DNA from: Actinoplanes flavus
GTDB taxonomy: Bacteria > Actinomycetota > Actinomycetes > Mycobacteriales > Micromonosporaceae
DNA length: 64,000 nucleotides
Direction: 5' to 3'
NCBI RefSeq assembly: GCF_017592555.1
Contig: NZ_JAGFNS010000011.1
Coordinates: 62,001 to 126,000 of the forward strand
Position 1 is the first letter of the stretch. Each line of letters begins with the position of its first letter. Shown in pieces: positions 50,504 through 59,430 of the stretch. The position numbers were made by a program, and so were the translations under genes. A model generated the notes under the pieces. The model saw only the letters and a program-made list of their open reading frames with translations, did not search any database and was not told where the DNA came from.

Positions 50504-52480
50504 ATGACGATTACGGGTTTTGACTCGACAGGCCAGTCGACCGCCGAGAACGTTCTGTCGCGAGGCCGAGTGGCCACCGACGACGACCTGGACGCGGAGC
50601 TGATAGCCCTCGGTTCAAGTGGCACGGTGGTCGCTCCCACCGCCCCGCCCGCTGTCCGGGAAACCGCAGATGACCAGGTCGTACGCCTGCGGTGGCGGCA
50701 CCTGTTCACGTGGCGTGACGTCGTGGCCGTCGGCACTTTCGTCGTCTTCGCGGTCATGCTGACCCTGCCGTTGTGGCTCAATCTTGATCATGAACTGCGT
50801 GATGATCCGCAGGATCAAGCTTTCTTCGAGTGGATGCTGGCGCACGGTGCCCGGGTGCTCACGGATGGCGTCTATCCGTTCTTCTCCGACCGCATGAATT
50901 ACCCCGACGGGGTGAACATGATGGCCAACACCTCGGTGTTGGCCGTTTCGTTGCCACTGACGCCGATCACTCTTCTGTTCGGTCCGCATGTGGCGTTCAA
51001 CGTATTTCTCACCGGCGCATTGGCATTTACCGGCGCGTCGTGGTATCTCGTGCTCTCCCGCCGGTTCGTCACCTCGCGGCTGGCCGCCTGGGTGGGTGCG
51101 CTCTTCTGCACCTTCGCGCCGAGCATGGTGTCGCACGCCGGCGGCCACCCGAACATCGTCTCCCAGTTCCTCGTCCCGCTGATCATCTGGCGGACGCTGG
51201 AGCTCCGGGTTCGCGGCCGCGCGCTGCGCAACGGGCTGATCCTGGCCGGCCTGCTGATCTGGCAGGCGTTCATCAACCTCGAGATCCTCTTCATGACCGC
51301 GGTCGGCCTCGGCCTGTTCTGCGCGGTCATGGCGGTGGTCCGGCGGCGCGCTCACCGGGGCGAGGTCCTGCCGTTCGTGCGGTCGCTCGGGGTCACCGCG
51401 GCGGTCACCCTCGCGGTGCTGGCCTACCCGCTCAGCGTCCAGTTCTTCGGCCCGCAGAGCTACCAGGGCCTGGCCGAGTTCGTCCGGAACTTCGGGGCCG
51501 ACCTGGGCTCGTTCGCCGCCTACTCCCGGCACTCGATGGCCGGCGACACGGCCATCGCGTCGCGCCTCACGCAGAACGCCGCGGAGGAGAACGCCTTCTT
51601 CGGCTGGGGCCTGATCGTCCTCTTCCTCGGCCTGCTCGTCTGGCTGCGCCGGTCCCGGGCGGTGCTGACCCTCGGCGGGATCGCGATCCTCTTCGCGGCC
51701 ATGTCGCTCGGCCCGCGCATCGTGCTCAACGGGGTGGACACCGGCATCCCCGGCATCTGGGCGCTGCTGCACCGCCTCCCGGTGCTCGACTCCGCGGTGC
51801 CGACCCGCTGGGCGATGGCGATCGCGCCGATCGTCGGCATCGTGCTGGCCTTCGGCGTCCAGCGGGCCGCCGACATGATGTGCGGCCAGCCGGCCTCGCG
51901 CGGGCCGATCCGGGTCGCGATGATCACCGCGGTGGCGATGGCACTGGTGCCGCTGATCCCCCGGCCGATGGCCACGGTGCGGATGGACCCGGTGCCCGAG
52001 TTCGTCACCACCGGCGCCTGGCGCGACTACGTCGACGACCGGCACACCATGGTCACCCTGCCGCTGCCGGACAGCAGCTACCCGGACCCGCTGCGCTGGA
52101 CCGCCACCACCGGCCAGGACCTGCGGATCGCCGGAGCGTACGCGCTGCTGCCGAACCAGAACCCGCAGGACCCGAGCGACCGGACCGCGATGTTCTCGCC
52201 GCCGTGGCGCCCGACCAGCGGCCTGGTCGCCTCGATCAAGCAGGGCAACCCGATCCCGGAGATCACCGACGAGCGGCGCGAGATGACCCTCGCCGACCTC
52301 CGGTTCTGGAAGGCCGGCGTGGTGGTGCTGACCCCGCAGAGCCGCGACATCGAACTCCTGCGCACCATGTCCGACCTGCTGGGTTTCCGTCCGACGTGGA
52401 CCGGCGGCGCCTGGGTGTGGGACGTCAGCGACCTGGTCGACGACCCGGACACCGTCCTCACCGGCGGCGAACCCTTCTGA
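50504..52480 (+). CDS. GT-C-like polytopic membrane protein (probable glycosyltransferase)
   Basis: A 658-residue protein with a 65-residue cytoplasmic tail, about 10-11 transmembrane helices and a C-terminal extracytoplasmic domain of about 150 residues. The first loop carries the acidic DDPQDQAFFEWMLAHG pattern typical of GT-C enzymes that use polyprenyl-phosphate sugars, and SDRMNYPDGVNMM follows. A TAGGCT box at 50488-50493 lies 10 bases upstream. Acceptor unknown; wall glycan or glycoprotein is likely. Confidence 0.82.
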   Translation: MTITGFDSTGQSTAENVLSRGRVATDDDLDAELIALGSSGTVVAPTAPPAVRETADDQVVRLRWRHLFTWRDVVAVGTFVVFAVMLTLPLWLNLDHELRDDPQDQAFFEWMLAHGARVLTDGVYPFFSDRMNYPDGVNMMANTSVLAVSLPLTPITLLFGPHVAFNVFLTGALAFTGASWYLVLSRRFVTSRLAAWVGALFCTFAPSMVSHAGGHPNIVSQFLVPLIIWRTLELRVRGRALRNGLILAGLLIWQAFINLEILFMTAVGLGLFCAVMAVVRRRAHRGEVLPFVRSLGVTAAVTLAVLAYPLSVQFFGPQSYQGLAEFVRNFGADLGSFAAYSRHSMAGDTAIASRLTQNAAEENAFFGWGLIVLFLGLLVWLRRSRAVLTLGGIAILFAAMSLGPRIVLNGVDTGIPGIWALLHRLPVLDSAVPTRWAMAIAPIVGIVLAFGVQRAADMMCGQPASRGPIRVAMITAVAMALVPLIPRPMATVRMDPVPEFVTTGAWRDYVDDRHTMVTLPLPDSSYPDPLRWTATTGQDLRIAGAYALLPNQNPQDPSDRTAMFSPPWRPTSGLVASIKQGNPIPEITDERREMTLADLRFWKAGVVVLTPQSRDIELLRTMSDLLGFRPTWTGGAWVWDVSDLVDDPDTVLTGGEPF

Positions 52481-52679
52481 CCCACACCGGGAGCACGTCG
52501 GGACGGTGCCGCCCAAGGGCGACAAGACAAGGTGCGGTGTACGCCCGCTTCCGGATCTTCGCCGGTGACCGCAGCGACCGGGCGAAGGGTGACCACCGAT
52601 CTACGCCCGGCGCGGGCGGCACAGGCCGGTGCTCTACGGCCTTGCCGTCTGCCCACGGCGGTACGCGTAGCCCGTACCT

Positions 52680-53477
52680 CTAATCGGTTTTGATGCAGCA
52701 GCCCGGGCAGACCTTGGGCTGCGGCAGGGTGAAGGCCAGGCAGCAGGTTTTGCGGCGGACGTCGAGCCGGCCGTTCGCGGCGGGCTCGAGGTCGATCAGG
52801 TCGCGGATGCCGAGCGCGCCGAGCAGCCGGTCGATGGTGGCGGCGGACGAGCCGGGGACGGCGTCGGCGGAGCGCAGGACGCCGTAGGCGATGCCGGAGG
52901 CGAGCGAGCCGAGCAGCGGGCGCCGGCCCAGCCGGACCCGGCCGTGGATGGCGTCGAGCAGCGGTTCGAGATGCTGGTCGAGGAGGGCGCGGCGGAATTC
53001 GGCGAGCAGCGCGTCCTCGTCGGCGACGACCTTGACCTGCGGGAGGCCGGAGAGCGCCAGCGGGTCGTGCGGCAGGACCGCGACCGGGATGTCCGGGCGC
53101 ATGCCGAGGGTGACCAGCGGGCGCGGGTCGTCGAAGTGCATGACCGCGTCGGTGGAGGTCAGCAGCGGCACACGGCGCGCCGAGGCCCAGCCGAGGACGG
53201 CCGGGAGGGCCAGCCAGTAGGTGTAGGCCTTCCAGGCGAGCGCGGCGGCGGCGTGTGCCTGCGCGTTCCAGCGGCGGCGGGCCGCGTCGAGCAGGGTGTC
53301 CAGGTGTACGTCGGCCAGGCGCGCGGTCGGCGTCCAGCCGGCCAGGTCGCGCACCACCAGGTCGGGCGCCAGGCCGGGGACCTCGGTGCTGGTGCCGAAC
53401 ATGGCGCGCAGCGTCGCGTTGACCGGCGCCAGCAGTGGTGGCCGGAGCTGCCGGAGTTCGAGCGTGGGGCTGGTCAC
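52680..53477 (-). CDS. FhuF-type [2Fe-2S] ferric-siderophore reductase
   Basis: A 265-residue cytoplasmic protein. The FhuF C-terminal cluster motif C-C-x10-C-x2-C is present (Cys245, 246, 257, 260, with an extra 261). Middle region (TSTDAVMHFDDPRPLVTLG) also fits. It likely reduces iron from siderophores after uptake. The GTG at 53477 is the chosen start; an iron box lies 125 bases upstream, so iron repression is expected. No siderophore transport genes are in the window. Confidence 0.88.
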   Translation of the reverse strand: MTSPTLELRQLRPPLLAPVNATLRAMFGTSTEVPGLAPDLVVRDLAGWTPTARLADVHLDTLLDAARRRWNAQAHAAAALAWKAYTYWLALPAVLGWASARRVPLLTSTDAVMHFDDPRPLVTLGMRPDIPVAVLPHDPLALSGLPQVKVVADEDALLAEFRRALLDQHLEPLLDAIHGRVRLGRRPLLGSLASGIAYGVLRSADAVPGSSAATIDRLLGALGIRDLIDLEPAANGRLDVRRKTCCLAFTLPQPKVCPGCCIKTD

Positions 53478-53601
53478 GGGCGGCCGCCGGCCCGCGGCAC
53501 TCGTCGCTGAGGCACCGCACTCTCCTCGCGGATGATCTTGCAGAAGGGGGCGAGCCGGCTCTTGTGGAGCGACGGGGGCTCGCGACGGACCCACGGTACC
53601 C

Positions 53602-53620
53602 GGTTAAGGGTAGCCTAACC
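53602..53620. promoter_or_regulatory. IdeR/DmdR-type iron box
   Basis: GGTTAAGGGTAGCCTAACC, a 19-bp imperfect palindrome whose reverse complement contains GGTTAGGCTA, the core of the actinobacterial iron-box consensus. It sits upstream of the FhuF-type gene, consistent with repression when iron is plentiful. Confidence 0.7.
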
Positions 53621-53791
53621 ACACCGGCCCAAGGGGATCATTCGGACGAATACCCTCTGCCATGATTACTTTACGTAGCGTGGTGGCGCTGCCGGATTCG
53701 TCAAGGTATCTGTCGGCAAAACGCTACTAGCTCCTTGCAGACACGCGGTCCCGGCGACACTGAACGTGCCGTCGCGAAGGGGACATCCGTG

Positions 53792-55321
53792 ATGACCACC
53801 TCGCCCATCGAAAGGGCCGCAGACAAGTTCGTCTCAGCCCTTGCGCAGTGGCGGGTCGAGCGCGGGATGACCAAGAAGCAGCTGGCCGCGCGCATGGGGT
53901 TCGATCCCTCCTACGTCAGCCACGTCGAGGGCCGCCGCCACAAACCCACCGAGGACTTCGCCCGCCGGGCCGAGGCCGTCCTCGGCGCCGGCGGCGCCAT
54001 CTGGCAGCGTTTCCAGGAGTACGACGAACTGCGCAACGCCCGCAACGCCGGCCTGCACCGCGATCCGCCCGTGCCGGTCCAGTGGCTGCCGCCGGGCACC
54101 GGGCTGATTGTCGAACGCGAGATCGCCGACCTGGTCTACACCGACGGCGCCTACCGCTGCCGGGTGCGGCGCTCCCTCTACAACGCCGGCGTCGAACCGG
54201 TCACCCGGTACCTCGCGAAGATCTCCGTGGACCGCTACCCGCACGACCCGGCCGGCTCCAACCGCCACCACCGGGAGAACCCGCTCACCTTCGACGAGAT
54301 GGACGTGCGGGCGTTCGCGGGTGAGGGCGACGCCGCCGAGCCCATGCTGTGGCGGGTCAAGCTGGACCGGGACGCGTCCAAGGAGATCTGGCTCATGTTC
54401 GCGAACTCGCGCGGCCAGTTCCCGCTCTACCCCGGCGAACGGACCACCATCGAGTACGCGTACACGGTCGGCGAAGAGAAGTGGGGCCAGTGGTTCCAGC
54501 GTGCCGTCCGCCTGCCGACCCGGTCGCTGACCGTCCGGCTGAACTTCCCGGAGAGCTTCGAACCCCAGGTCTGGGGTGTGGAGGCGTCCCTCGCCGCCGA
54601 GGTGCCCGTCCGCACCCCGTTGGAACGCCGCACCGAGGGAGGTCGCGCCATTTTCGAGTGGTCAACCGACGCGCCCCTGCTCAACGCCCGGTACCGGCTG
54701 GAATGGCGGTTCCGTGGCGCCGACGCCCCGCTCTACGAGGAGACCGGCCCGCCCGAGCCGGCTCTGCCCCGTGCCTCGCACCGGATGCGTGGCATCGGCA
54801 TCATCCAGCGCGGATCCGACCTGCTCCGGCAGCGGGCCCGCCACTTCCAGCTGCCCCGCGAGGGGGCGGCCGCCCGGACCGCGGTCACCCGGCTGCTCAC
54901 CTCGCTCGGGCGGCTCGAGGACCTGCACGAGTTCAGCAAGGGCGTGGGTCTCGCCGCGCCCCAGATCGGGGTTCCGGTGGCCGCCGCCGTCGTCCGGCCG
55001 CCGGAGCGCGACACCGAACCGGTCGTCCTGCTCAACCCCCGGGTCGTCGGCGAGTCCGGCGAGACCGACGAGCAGTACGAGGGCTGCCTGTCGTTCTTCG
55101 ACTACCGGGGCCTGGTGCCGCGCCCGCTACGGATCGACGTGGAGCACGCCCGGTTCGACGGGACCCGGGTGGTCACCACGTTCGAGCGGGCCCTGGCCCG
55201 GCTGATCAGCCACGAGATCGACCACCTGGAGGGTCGGCTCTACGTGGACCGGATGAAGGCCGACGCCAAGCTCGTGCCGGTCGCCCAGTACCAGCAGACC
55301 GGCCGACCCTGGGATTACTAG
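53792..55321 (+). CDS. XRE-type HTH - peptide deformylase fusion
   Basis: A 509-residue multidomain protein. Residues about 12-66 are an XRE/Cro-like helix-turn-helix (GMTKKQLAARMGFDPSYVSHVEGRRHKP). Residues about 90-325 form a middle beta-rich domain of unknown role. Residues about 335-505 are a peptide deformylase with all three motifs: GVGLAAPQ (384-391), EGCLS with Cys432, and HEIDH (474-478). The metal-binding residues are intact, so enzymatic activity is expected. Start is ATG 53792, or GTG 53789, after AAGGGG. A deformylase normally acts on N-formyl-Met; coupling to DNA binding is unusual. Confidence 0.88.
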   Translation: MTTSPIERAADKFVSALAQWRVERGMTKKQLAARMGFDPSYVSHVEGRRHKPTEDFARRAEAVLGAGGAIWQRFQEYDELRNARNAGLHRDPPVPVQWLPPGTGLIVEREIADLVYTDGAYRCRVRRSLYNAGVEPVTRYLAKISVDRYPHDPAGSNRHHRENPLTFDEMDVRAFAGEGDAAEPMLWRVKLDRDASKEIWLMFANSRGQFPLYPGERTTIEYAYTVGEEKWGQWFQRAVRLPTRSLTVRLNFPESFEPQVWGVEASLAAEVPVRTPLERRTEGGRAIFEWSTDAPLLNARYRLEWRFRGADAPLYEETGPPEPALPRASHRMRGIGIIQRGSDLLRQRARHFQLPREGAAARTAVTRLLTSLGRLEDLHEFSKGVGLAAPQIGVPVAAAVVRPPERDTEPVVLLNPRVVGESGETDEQYEGCLSFFDYRGLVPRPLRIDVEHARFDGTRVVTTFERALARLISHEIDHLEGRLYVDRMKADAKLVPVAQYQQTGRPWDY

Positions 55322-55331
55322 CCCGGCTCGC

Positions 55332-56441
55332 TCAGTCGGTGAAGCTGTCGTACTTTATCCGGACAGAGGGCACCTGTAGCTCGGCGAGGCGCTTCAAGGT
55401 GGCCTTCACCATCCGCCCCGACCCGGAGACGAAGAAGTCGTGCTCCTTCCACGGGCCGTACTTCGCCACCACGTCCGAGATGTAGCCCTGCTCGCCGGGG
55501 AAGGTCGGGTCCTCGCTGCACGCGGTCACCACCGACAGCCACGGGTAGCGGGCGGCCAGCCGGTTCAGGTCGGCCAGGTCGTACAGGTCCTCCCGGGTCC
55601 GCGCGCCGAAGAAGACGTGCACCCAGCGGGTCCGGTTGTACCGGGTCAGCTCCTCGAGCAGCGACTTGATCGGGGCGAGCCCGGTGCCACCGGCCACGAA
55701 GACCGCGTCCCGGGTCGACCTGCGGTCCAGGGTCATCGAACCCATCGGCGCGGCCAGCTTCACCATGTCGCCCACCTGCATCCGCCGGACCAGCGCGCTG
55801 GACACCCAGCCGGCGCCCACCGCACGGACGTGGAAATCCAGCGTGTTGTCCCGGCGCGGCGCGTTCGCCGGTGAGTAGGTGCGCCACAGCCGCGGCTGAT
55901 AACGCGGGCACTCGAGGCTCAGGTACTGGCCGGCCCGGTACTCCAACGGCTGCAACGGCAGCACGGTGAACACCGCGATGTCGCGGGACCGGCGCTCGTG
56001 CCCCACCACCTCGCCGTACCAGTACGGCGGGTTCGGGTCGGCGTCGGCGCCGGCCAGCATCTTCGAGGCGATCACCGCGTACGCGTCGGCCCAGGCCTGG
56101 TCGTACTCGATGCTCCAGGCCTCGCCGGCGAACGCCCGCATCGACTCGATCAAGGCGCCGCCCACCACCTCGTAGTGCTCCGGTTCCACGTGGAACTTGC
56201 GGTGGTCCCGGCCCAGGGCTCGCAGGTACTCGTCGAACCGCTCCGGATCCTCCAGCGTCTGCACGGCGGTCACGATCGCTCCCAGCAGACGGGCCCGCTG
56301 CACATCCATCTGCACCGGGAACAGATCGCGCAGGTCCGGGTACCTCAGGAAGATGCGCGCGTAGAAATAGCCGGCCACCTTGTCCTGATGTTCCTCGACC
56401 AGGCTCCAGCTCTCCTTGAGCAAGCTTGCGAGGTCTCCCAT
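55332..56441 (-). CDS. Flavohaemoprotein-like globin-reductase
   Basis: A 369-residue protein with an N-terminal globin domain (about 1-135: SWSLVEEHQDKVAGYFYARIFL, proximal His in RDHRKFHVEPEHY) and a C-terminal ferredoxin-NADP+ reductase-like domain with FAD motif RxYS (WRTYSPAN) and NAD motif FVAGGTGLAPIKSLL. Probably a nitric-oxide dioxygenase or related oxygen-binding reductase. The ATG at 56441 fits the family; the frame extends to a TTG at 56534 that lies near a TAGGCC box. Converges on the HTH-deformylase gene. Confidence 0.9.
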   Translation of the reverse strand: MGDLASLLKESWSLVEEHQDKVAGYFYARIFLRYPDLRDLFPVQMDVQRARLLGAIVTAVQTLEDPERFDEYLRALGRDHRKFHVEPEHYEVVGGALIESMRAFAGEAWSIEYDQAWADAYAVIASKMLAGADADPNPPYWYGEVVGHERRSRDIAVFTVLPLQPLEYRAGQYLSLECPRYQPRLWRTYSPANAPRRDNTLDFHVRAVGAGWVSSALVRRMQVGDMVKLAAPMGSMTLDRRSTRDAVFVAGGTGLAPIKSLLEELTRYNRTRWVHVFFGARTREDLYDLADLNRLAARYPWLSVVTACSEDPTFPGEQGYISDVVAKYGPWKEHDFFVSGSGRMVKATLKRLAELQVPSVRIKYDSFTD

Positions 56442-56559
56442 GCCATTCAGGGTGGTCAGCGCAGTCGGGAACACGACGCACGAGAAGTGCGACTCACCAC
56501 CCTCCACGGCGCGTCGCTTGCCGAATTGGGCCAATTTGTGCCTGGCCTAGAGTTGGCGG

Positions 56560-57342
56560 GTGACCGTGGAAGAACAGCAGCTGACCACCCGTCCGCGCTA
56601 CGGGACCGAGATCGCCATCGTGTTGCTGCTGTCGCTCGGACAGTCGGCCGTCTACTCCGTGGTGTCGCTGACCGCGAAACTCACCGCCGACCGGCCGCTG
56701 GCCCAGCAGACCGCCACACTCAACGCCTCGGTGTCGCCACGGCCCTACCTCGACCTGACGTACCAGCTGCTCGGCATCTTCTTCGCCCTGGTGCCGGTCG
56801 CGCTCGCGCTGTTCCTGCTCGCGGGCTCCTTCGGAGCGGCCGCCCGGGAACTCGGCATCGACTACCGGCGGCCCGCCCACGACCTCGGCTGGGGCGCCGG
56901 ACTCGCCGCCGGTATCGGGCTGCCCGGCCTCCTTCTGGTGTACGGGGCCCTGCAGCTCGGCATCAACGCGCAGATCGTGCCGTCCGGGCTCCAGCCGTAC
57001 TGGTGGTCGGTGCCCGTACTGGTCCTCGCCGCCATGCAGAACGCCGTCCTCGAAGAGGTCATCGTCGTCGGCTACCTGATCACCCGGCTCCGGGCGCTCG
57101 CCCTGTCACCGGCGTGGATCATCGCCGCGTCCGCCGTACTCCGCGGCTCCTACCACCTCTACCAGGGCTTCGGAGCCTTCCTCGGCAACGCCGTGATGGG
57201 CGTGGTCTTCGCGCTGTTCTACCTGCGGACGAAACGGGTGATGCCGCTCATCGTGGCGCACAGCCTCCTCGACATCACCGCGTTCGTCGGCTACGAGCTG
57301 CTGCCCGACTCCTGGCTGTCCTGGCTCGAATACTCCGCATAG
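56560..57342 (+). CDS. CPBP-family intramembrane metalloprotease
   Basis: A 260-residue membrane protein with about 7-8 helices and the CPBP (Rce1-like) active-site motifs: EEVIVVGYL (first Glu pair, with Val in place of the usual Arg), SYHLYQG and AHSLLDIT. Substrate unknown; some members act in bacteriocin immunity or processing. GTG at 56560 after TAGAGT and 6 bases, so leaderless. Its 3' end overlaps the next convergent gene by 52 bases. Confidence 0.88.
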   Translation: MTVEEQQLTTRPRYGTEIAIVLLLSLGQSAVYSVVSLTAKLTADRPLAQQTATLNASVSPRPYLDLTYQLLGIFFALVPVALALFLLAGSFGAAARELGIDYRRPAHDLGWGAGLAAGIGLPGLLLVYGALQLGINAQIVPSGLQPYWWSVPVLVLAAMQNAVLEEVIVVGYLITRLRALALSPAWIIAASAVLRGSYHLYQGFGAFLGNAVMGVVFALFYLRTKRVMPLIVAHSLLDITAFVGYELLPDSWLSWLEYSA

Positions 57343-58862
57343 AACCGGCGCGCCCGCACCGCCACCATCTCGGCCGAGGCGCGGGCGCCCAGCACGGCGG
57401 TGAGCAGGCCCACGCCCGGCAGGCGAGTCAGCTTCAGCGCGGCCCAGAGCGCGATCGCGGCCCGGCCCGGGGTCGCCAGCGCCAGCAGATCGCCGGCCCG
57501 GCGCGGATCCGCGGGATCCAGGCCGTAGACCGCGGCCAGGTGCAACACCAGCTCCGCGTGCGTGATCACGGTCGTCGCGACAAGAGCGATCGGGGCGTAC
57601 GGGCCGGCCAGTGCACCGAGGCCGCCCCGAACCCCCGCCGAGCGGGTGAACCGCTGAACGGCCAGACGGGCGATCGCCTCGGTCGTGGCCGTCGGATAGG
57701 ACGCCCTCGTCTGCGCCGCCCAGGCCCGGGCTCGGGGGCCGATGTGCTGGACCGCCGTGTGGGCGAGGATCTCCGGCGTGCGGGCCGGGTCGGCCAGCAG
57801 CTCCTCGGTGAGCGAGCCGAGCCCCTCCACCGCGTCGCCTCCAGCGGCTGCCTCGCCGCCCGGGGGTGACGTCGGTTGCACCACGGTCAGGCGCGGTCCA
57901 GGCACTTCGCTTCCGGCGGGTCCGCTCGCGGTCGGTCTGCTTGCGGCCGGCTCGCTCGTCGGCCGCTCAGCCGAGGCTTGCTCGGTCGTGGCCGGTTCAT
58001 CTCTTTCGGGCGCGGACGGCCCTGGCTGGGCGTTCTGCGCCGTCGGGTTCGCGAGTGCGGTTGCCGGCTCTCGCGGCGGCAGCGCGGGCTGCGCCGACGC
58101 CGGGCGTTTGGCCGGCGTCCGAACGGTCAAGTCGACGGGTGGGACCGCCTTGGCCGCGGCTCGCTTCGTGGCCGCCTTCTTGGCCGGCGCCTTCCTTGCG
58201 GGCGGGGCCTCTTCCACCAGCGGCCCGTCCTTCCCGGCCGAGTCGTGGTCAGGTGACGGGACCCGTGTCGCGTCTGCCGGAGTGTTCTCGCGCGGTGAAA
58301 GCTGCCCGGATGCGGGCGCCGCGTCCTTCACCGCCGGGCCTGCCTTTCGCGGCGGGGCTGCCTTCTCCACCTTCGTCGCCCCCTCCGCTTTCGTCGCCCT
58401 TCCCGTTTTCGTCGCCTTCGCCGCTTTTGTTGCCTTTGCCGGAGGCACGGTCTCTCCGGTGGGGGCGGCCTTTCGTGGCGGTGCTGCCTTCTTCGCCGGG
58501 GCCCGTTTCGCGGGCGCGCGGGCCGGAGCCGGACCCGGCGTGGCCGGCTGCGAGGCCTCCGGCGTGGGCTCGGCTGCCTGCTCCTCGCCGCCGGATGGTT
58601 CGGTGGCGCGTGCCGGCTGGGGCGGCACCGCGGCGGGAGGGGTCTTGCGGCGGGCGCCGGTCCCCGTACCAGAAGGGGGGTTTGAAGAGTGACCTTCGGC
58701 ACTCGGGCCGGATCGCGGGGGTTGGAAGGTGACCGCCGGCGGCGCTCCCCGGCGCGCGGGGGCCGCGGCCGGCTCCTCGCCGGAGGGCTTCTGCTCGGGC
58801 GTGCCGAACGGGCTTCGCGGACCTCGAGCCCGCGGAGCCTCCCGGCGCGTGTTCTCCTCCAT
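57291..58862 (-). CDS. Protein with histone-H1-like tail and EcsC-like C-terminal domain
   Basis: A 523-residue protein. Residues about 1-330 are disordered and rich in Ala, Pro and Lys, with many PAKKAA, PAKRA and TKAAKATK units like histone H1 tails. Residues about 360-515 are helical and partly hydrophobic (ARAWAAQTRASYPTATTEAIARLAVQRFTRSAG) resembling EcsC-family domains. A TAGGCT box at 58875-58870 lies exactly 7 bases before the ATG. The tail may bind DNA or acidic polymers; function unknown. Confidence 0.8.
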   Translation of the reverse strand: MEENTRREAPRARGPRSPFGTPEQKPSGEEPAAAPARRGAPPAVTFQPPRSGPSAEGHSSNPPSGTGTGARRKTPPAAVPPQPARATEPSGGEEQAAEPTPEASQPATPGPAPARAPAKRAPAKKAAPPRKAAPTGETVPPAKATKAAKATKTGRATKAEGATKVEKAAPPRKAGPAVKDAAPASGQLSPRENTPADATRVPSPDHDSAGKDGPLVEEAPPARKAPAKKAATKRAAAKAVPPVDLTVRTPAKRPASAQPALPPREPATALANPTAQNAQPGPSAPERDEPATTEQASAERPTSEPAASRPTASGPAGSEVPGPRLTVVQPTSPPGGEAAAGGDAVEGLGSLTEELLADPARTPEILAHTAVQHIGPRARAWAAQTRASYPTATTEAIARLAVQRFTRSAGVRGGLGALAGPYAPIALVATTVITHAELVLHLAAVYGLDPADPRRAGDLLALATPGRAAIALWAALKLTRLPGVGLLTAVLGARASAEMVAVRARRFYAEYSSQDSQESGSSS

Positions 58863-59004
58863 CGCACGAAGCCTAGCCTCATCCGCGACGTTTCGCCTGT
58901 TCGTAGCCACTCGCGAAGATCCTTGGCGTGCCAGATGGCAACCTCTTTGTGCGGCGCTGAGCGGGTCCGGTATTGTCAAGCCTCGGTGGCCCTCGGGTCA
59001 CCGG

Positions 59005-59095
59005 GGAGACTTCGCCTAGTCTGGTCTATGGCGCCGCACTGCTAATGCGGTTGGGGTTTTAAAGCCCCTCCCGGGTTCGAATCCCGGAGTCTCCG
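59005..59095 (+). tRNA. tRNA-Ser (anticodon GCU)
   Basis: A 91-base class II tRNA with acceptor GGAGACT/AGTCTCC, discriminator G, anticodon loop CUGCUAA and a long variable arm. Reads AGC/AGU codons. No CCA is encoded. Confidence 0.95.
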
Positions 59096-59135
59096 CGCAA
59101 AAGTCGGTGTTGTAGGCTGACTGAGCACTGAGAGA

Positions 59136-59208
59136 GCGCCCGTAGCTCAATGGATAGAGCATCTGACTACGGATCAGAAGGTTAGGGGTTCGAGTCCCTT
59201 CGGGCGCG
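59136..59208 (+). tRNA. tRNA-Arg (anticodon ACG)
   Basis: A 73-base tRNA with acceptor GCGCCCG/CGGGCGC, anticodon loop CUACGGA (A34 presumably becomes inosine) and T-loop GTTCGAGTC. It lies 40 bases after tRNA-Ser and is followed by a strong terminator and then accessory genes. Confidence 0.95.
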
Positions 59209-59216
59209 CAAGATCA

Positions 59217-59260
59217 AGAGGCCCCTGAACTGCCGAAACGCAGCTCAGGGGCCTCTTTTT
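59217..59260 (+). terminator. Rho-independent terminator of the tRNA unit
   Basis: AGAGGCCCCTGA and TCAGGGGCCTCT form a perfect stem around a 15-base loop, followed by a T-run (TTTTTG). A rare intrinsic terminator with a U-tract in this GC-rich sequence. Confidence 0.9.
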
Positions 59261-59343
59261 GTCTGGCCTCTGTGGATCGTGTGGGGCGCGTGTGGGGGCA
59301 AGGTCAAAACCCACGTTTCCGCGGCTCAGAGACCGTCAATTGG

Positions 59344-59383
59344 GTGATCGGGGTGTTCGTTCGCACTTCGAACGGCCGATCAC
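59344..59383. promoter_or_regulatory. Compound inverted repeat upstream of the GntR gene
   Basis: GTGATCGG (59344-59351) pairs with CCGATCAC (59376-59383) and an inner GTTCG (59355-59359) with CGAAC (59369-59373). Such nested symmetry suits an operator or an attachment site. The stretch between terminator and gene otherwise holds only an AT-richer TCTATTTTTCTGAATA segment, probably the promoter. Confidence 0.45.
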
Positions 59384-59430
59384 CACATCCCAATATTCGG
59401 GATCTATTTTTCTGAATAGCGGGAGGGCTG

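Noticed and set aside
59136..59208. Attachment-site duplication of the tRNA-Arg 3' end
   Set aside because: No second copy of the 3' end is visible up to 64000.
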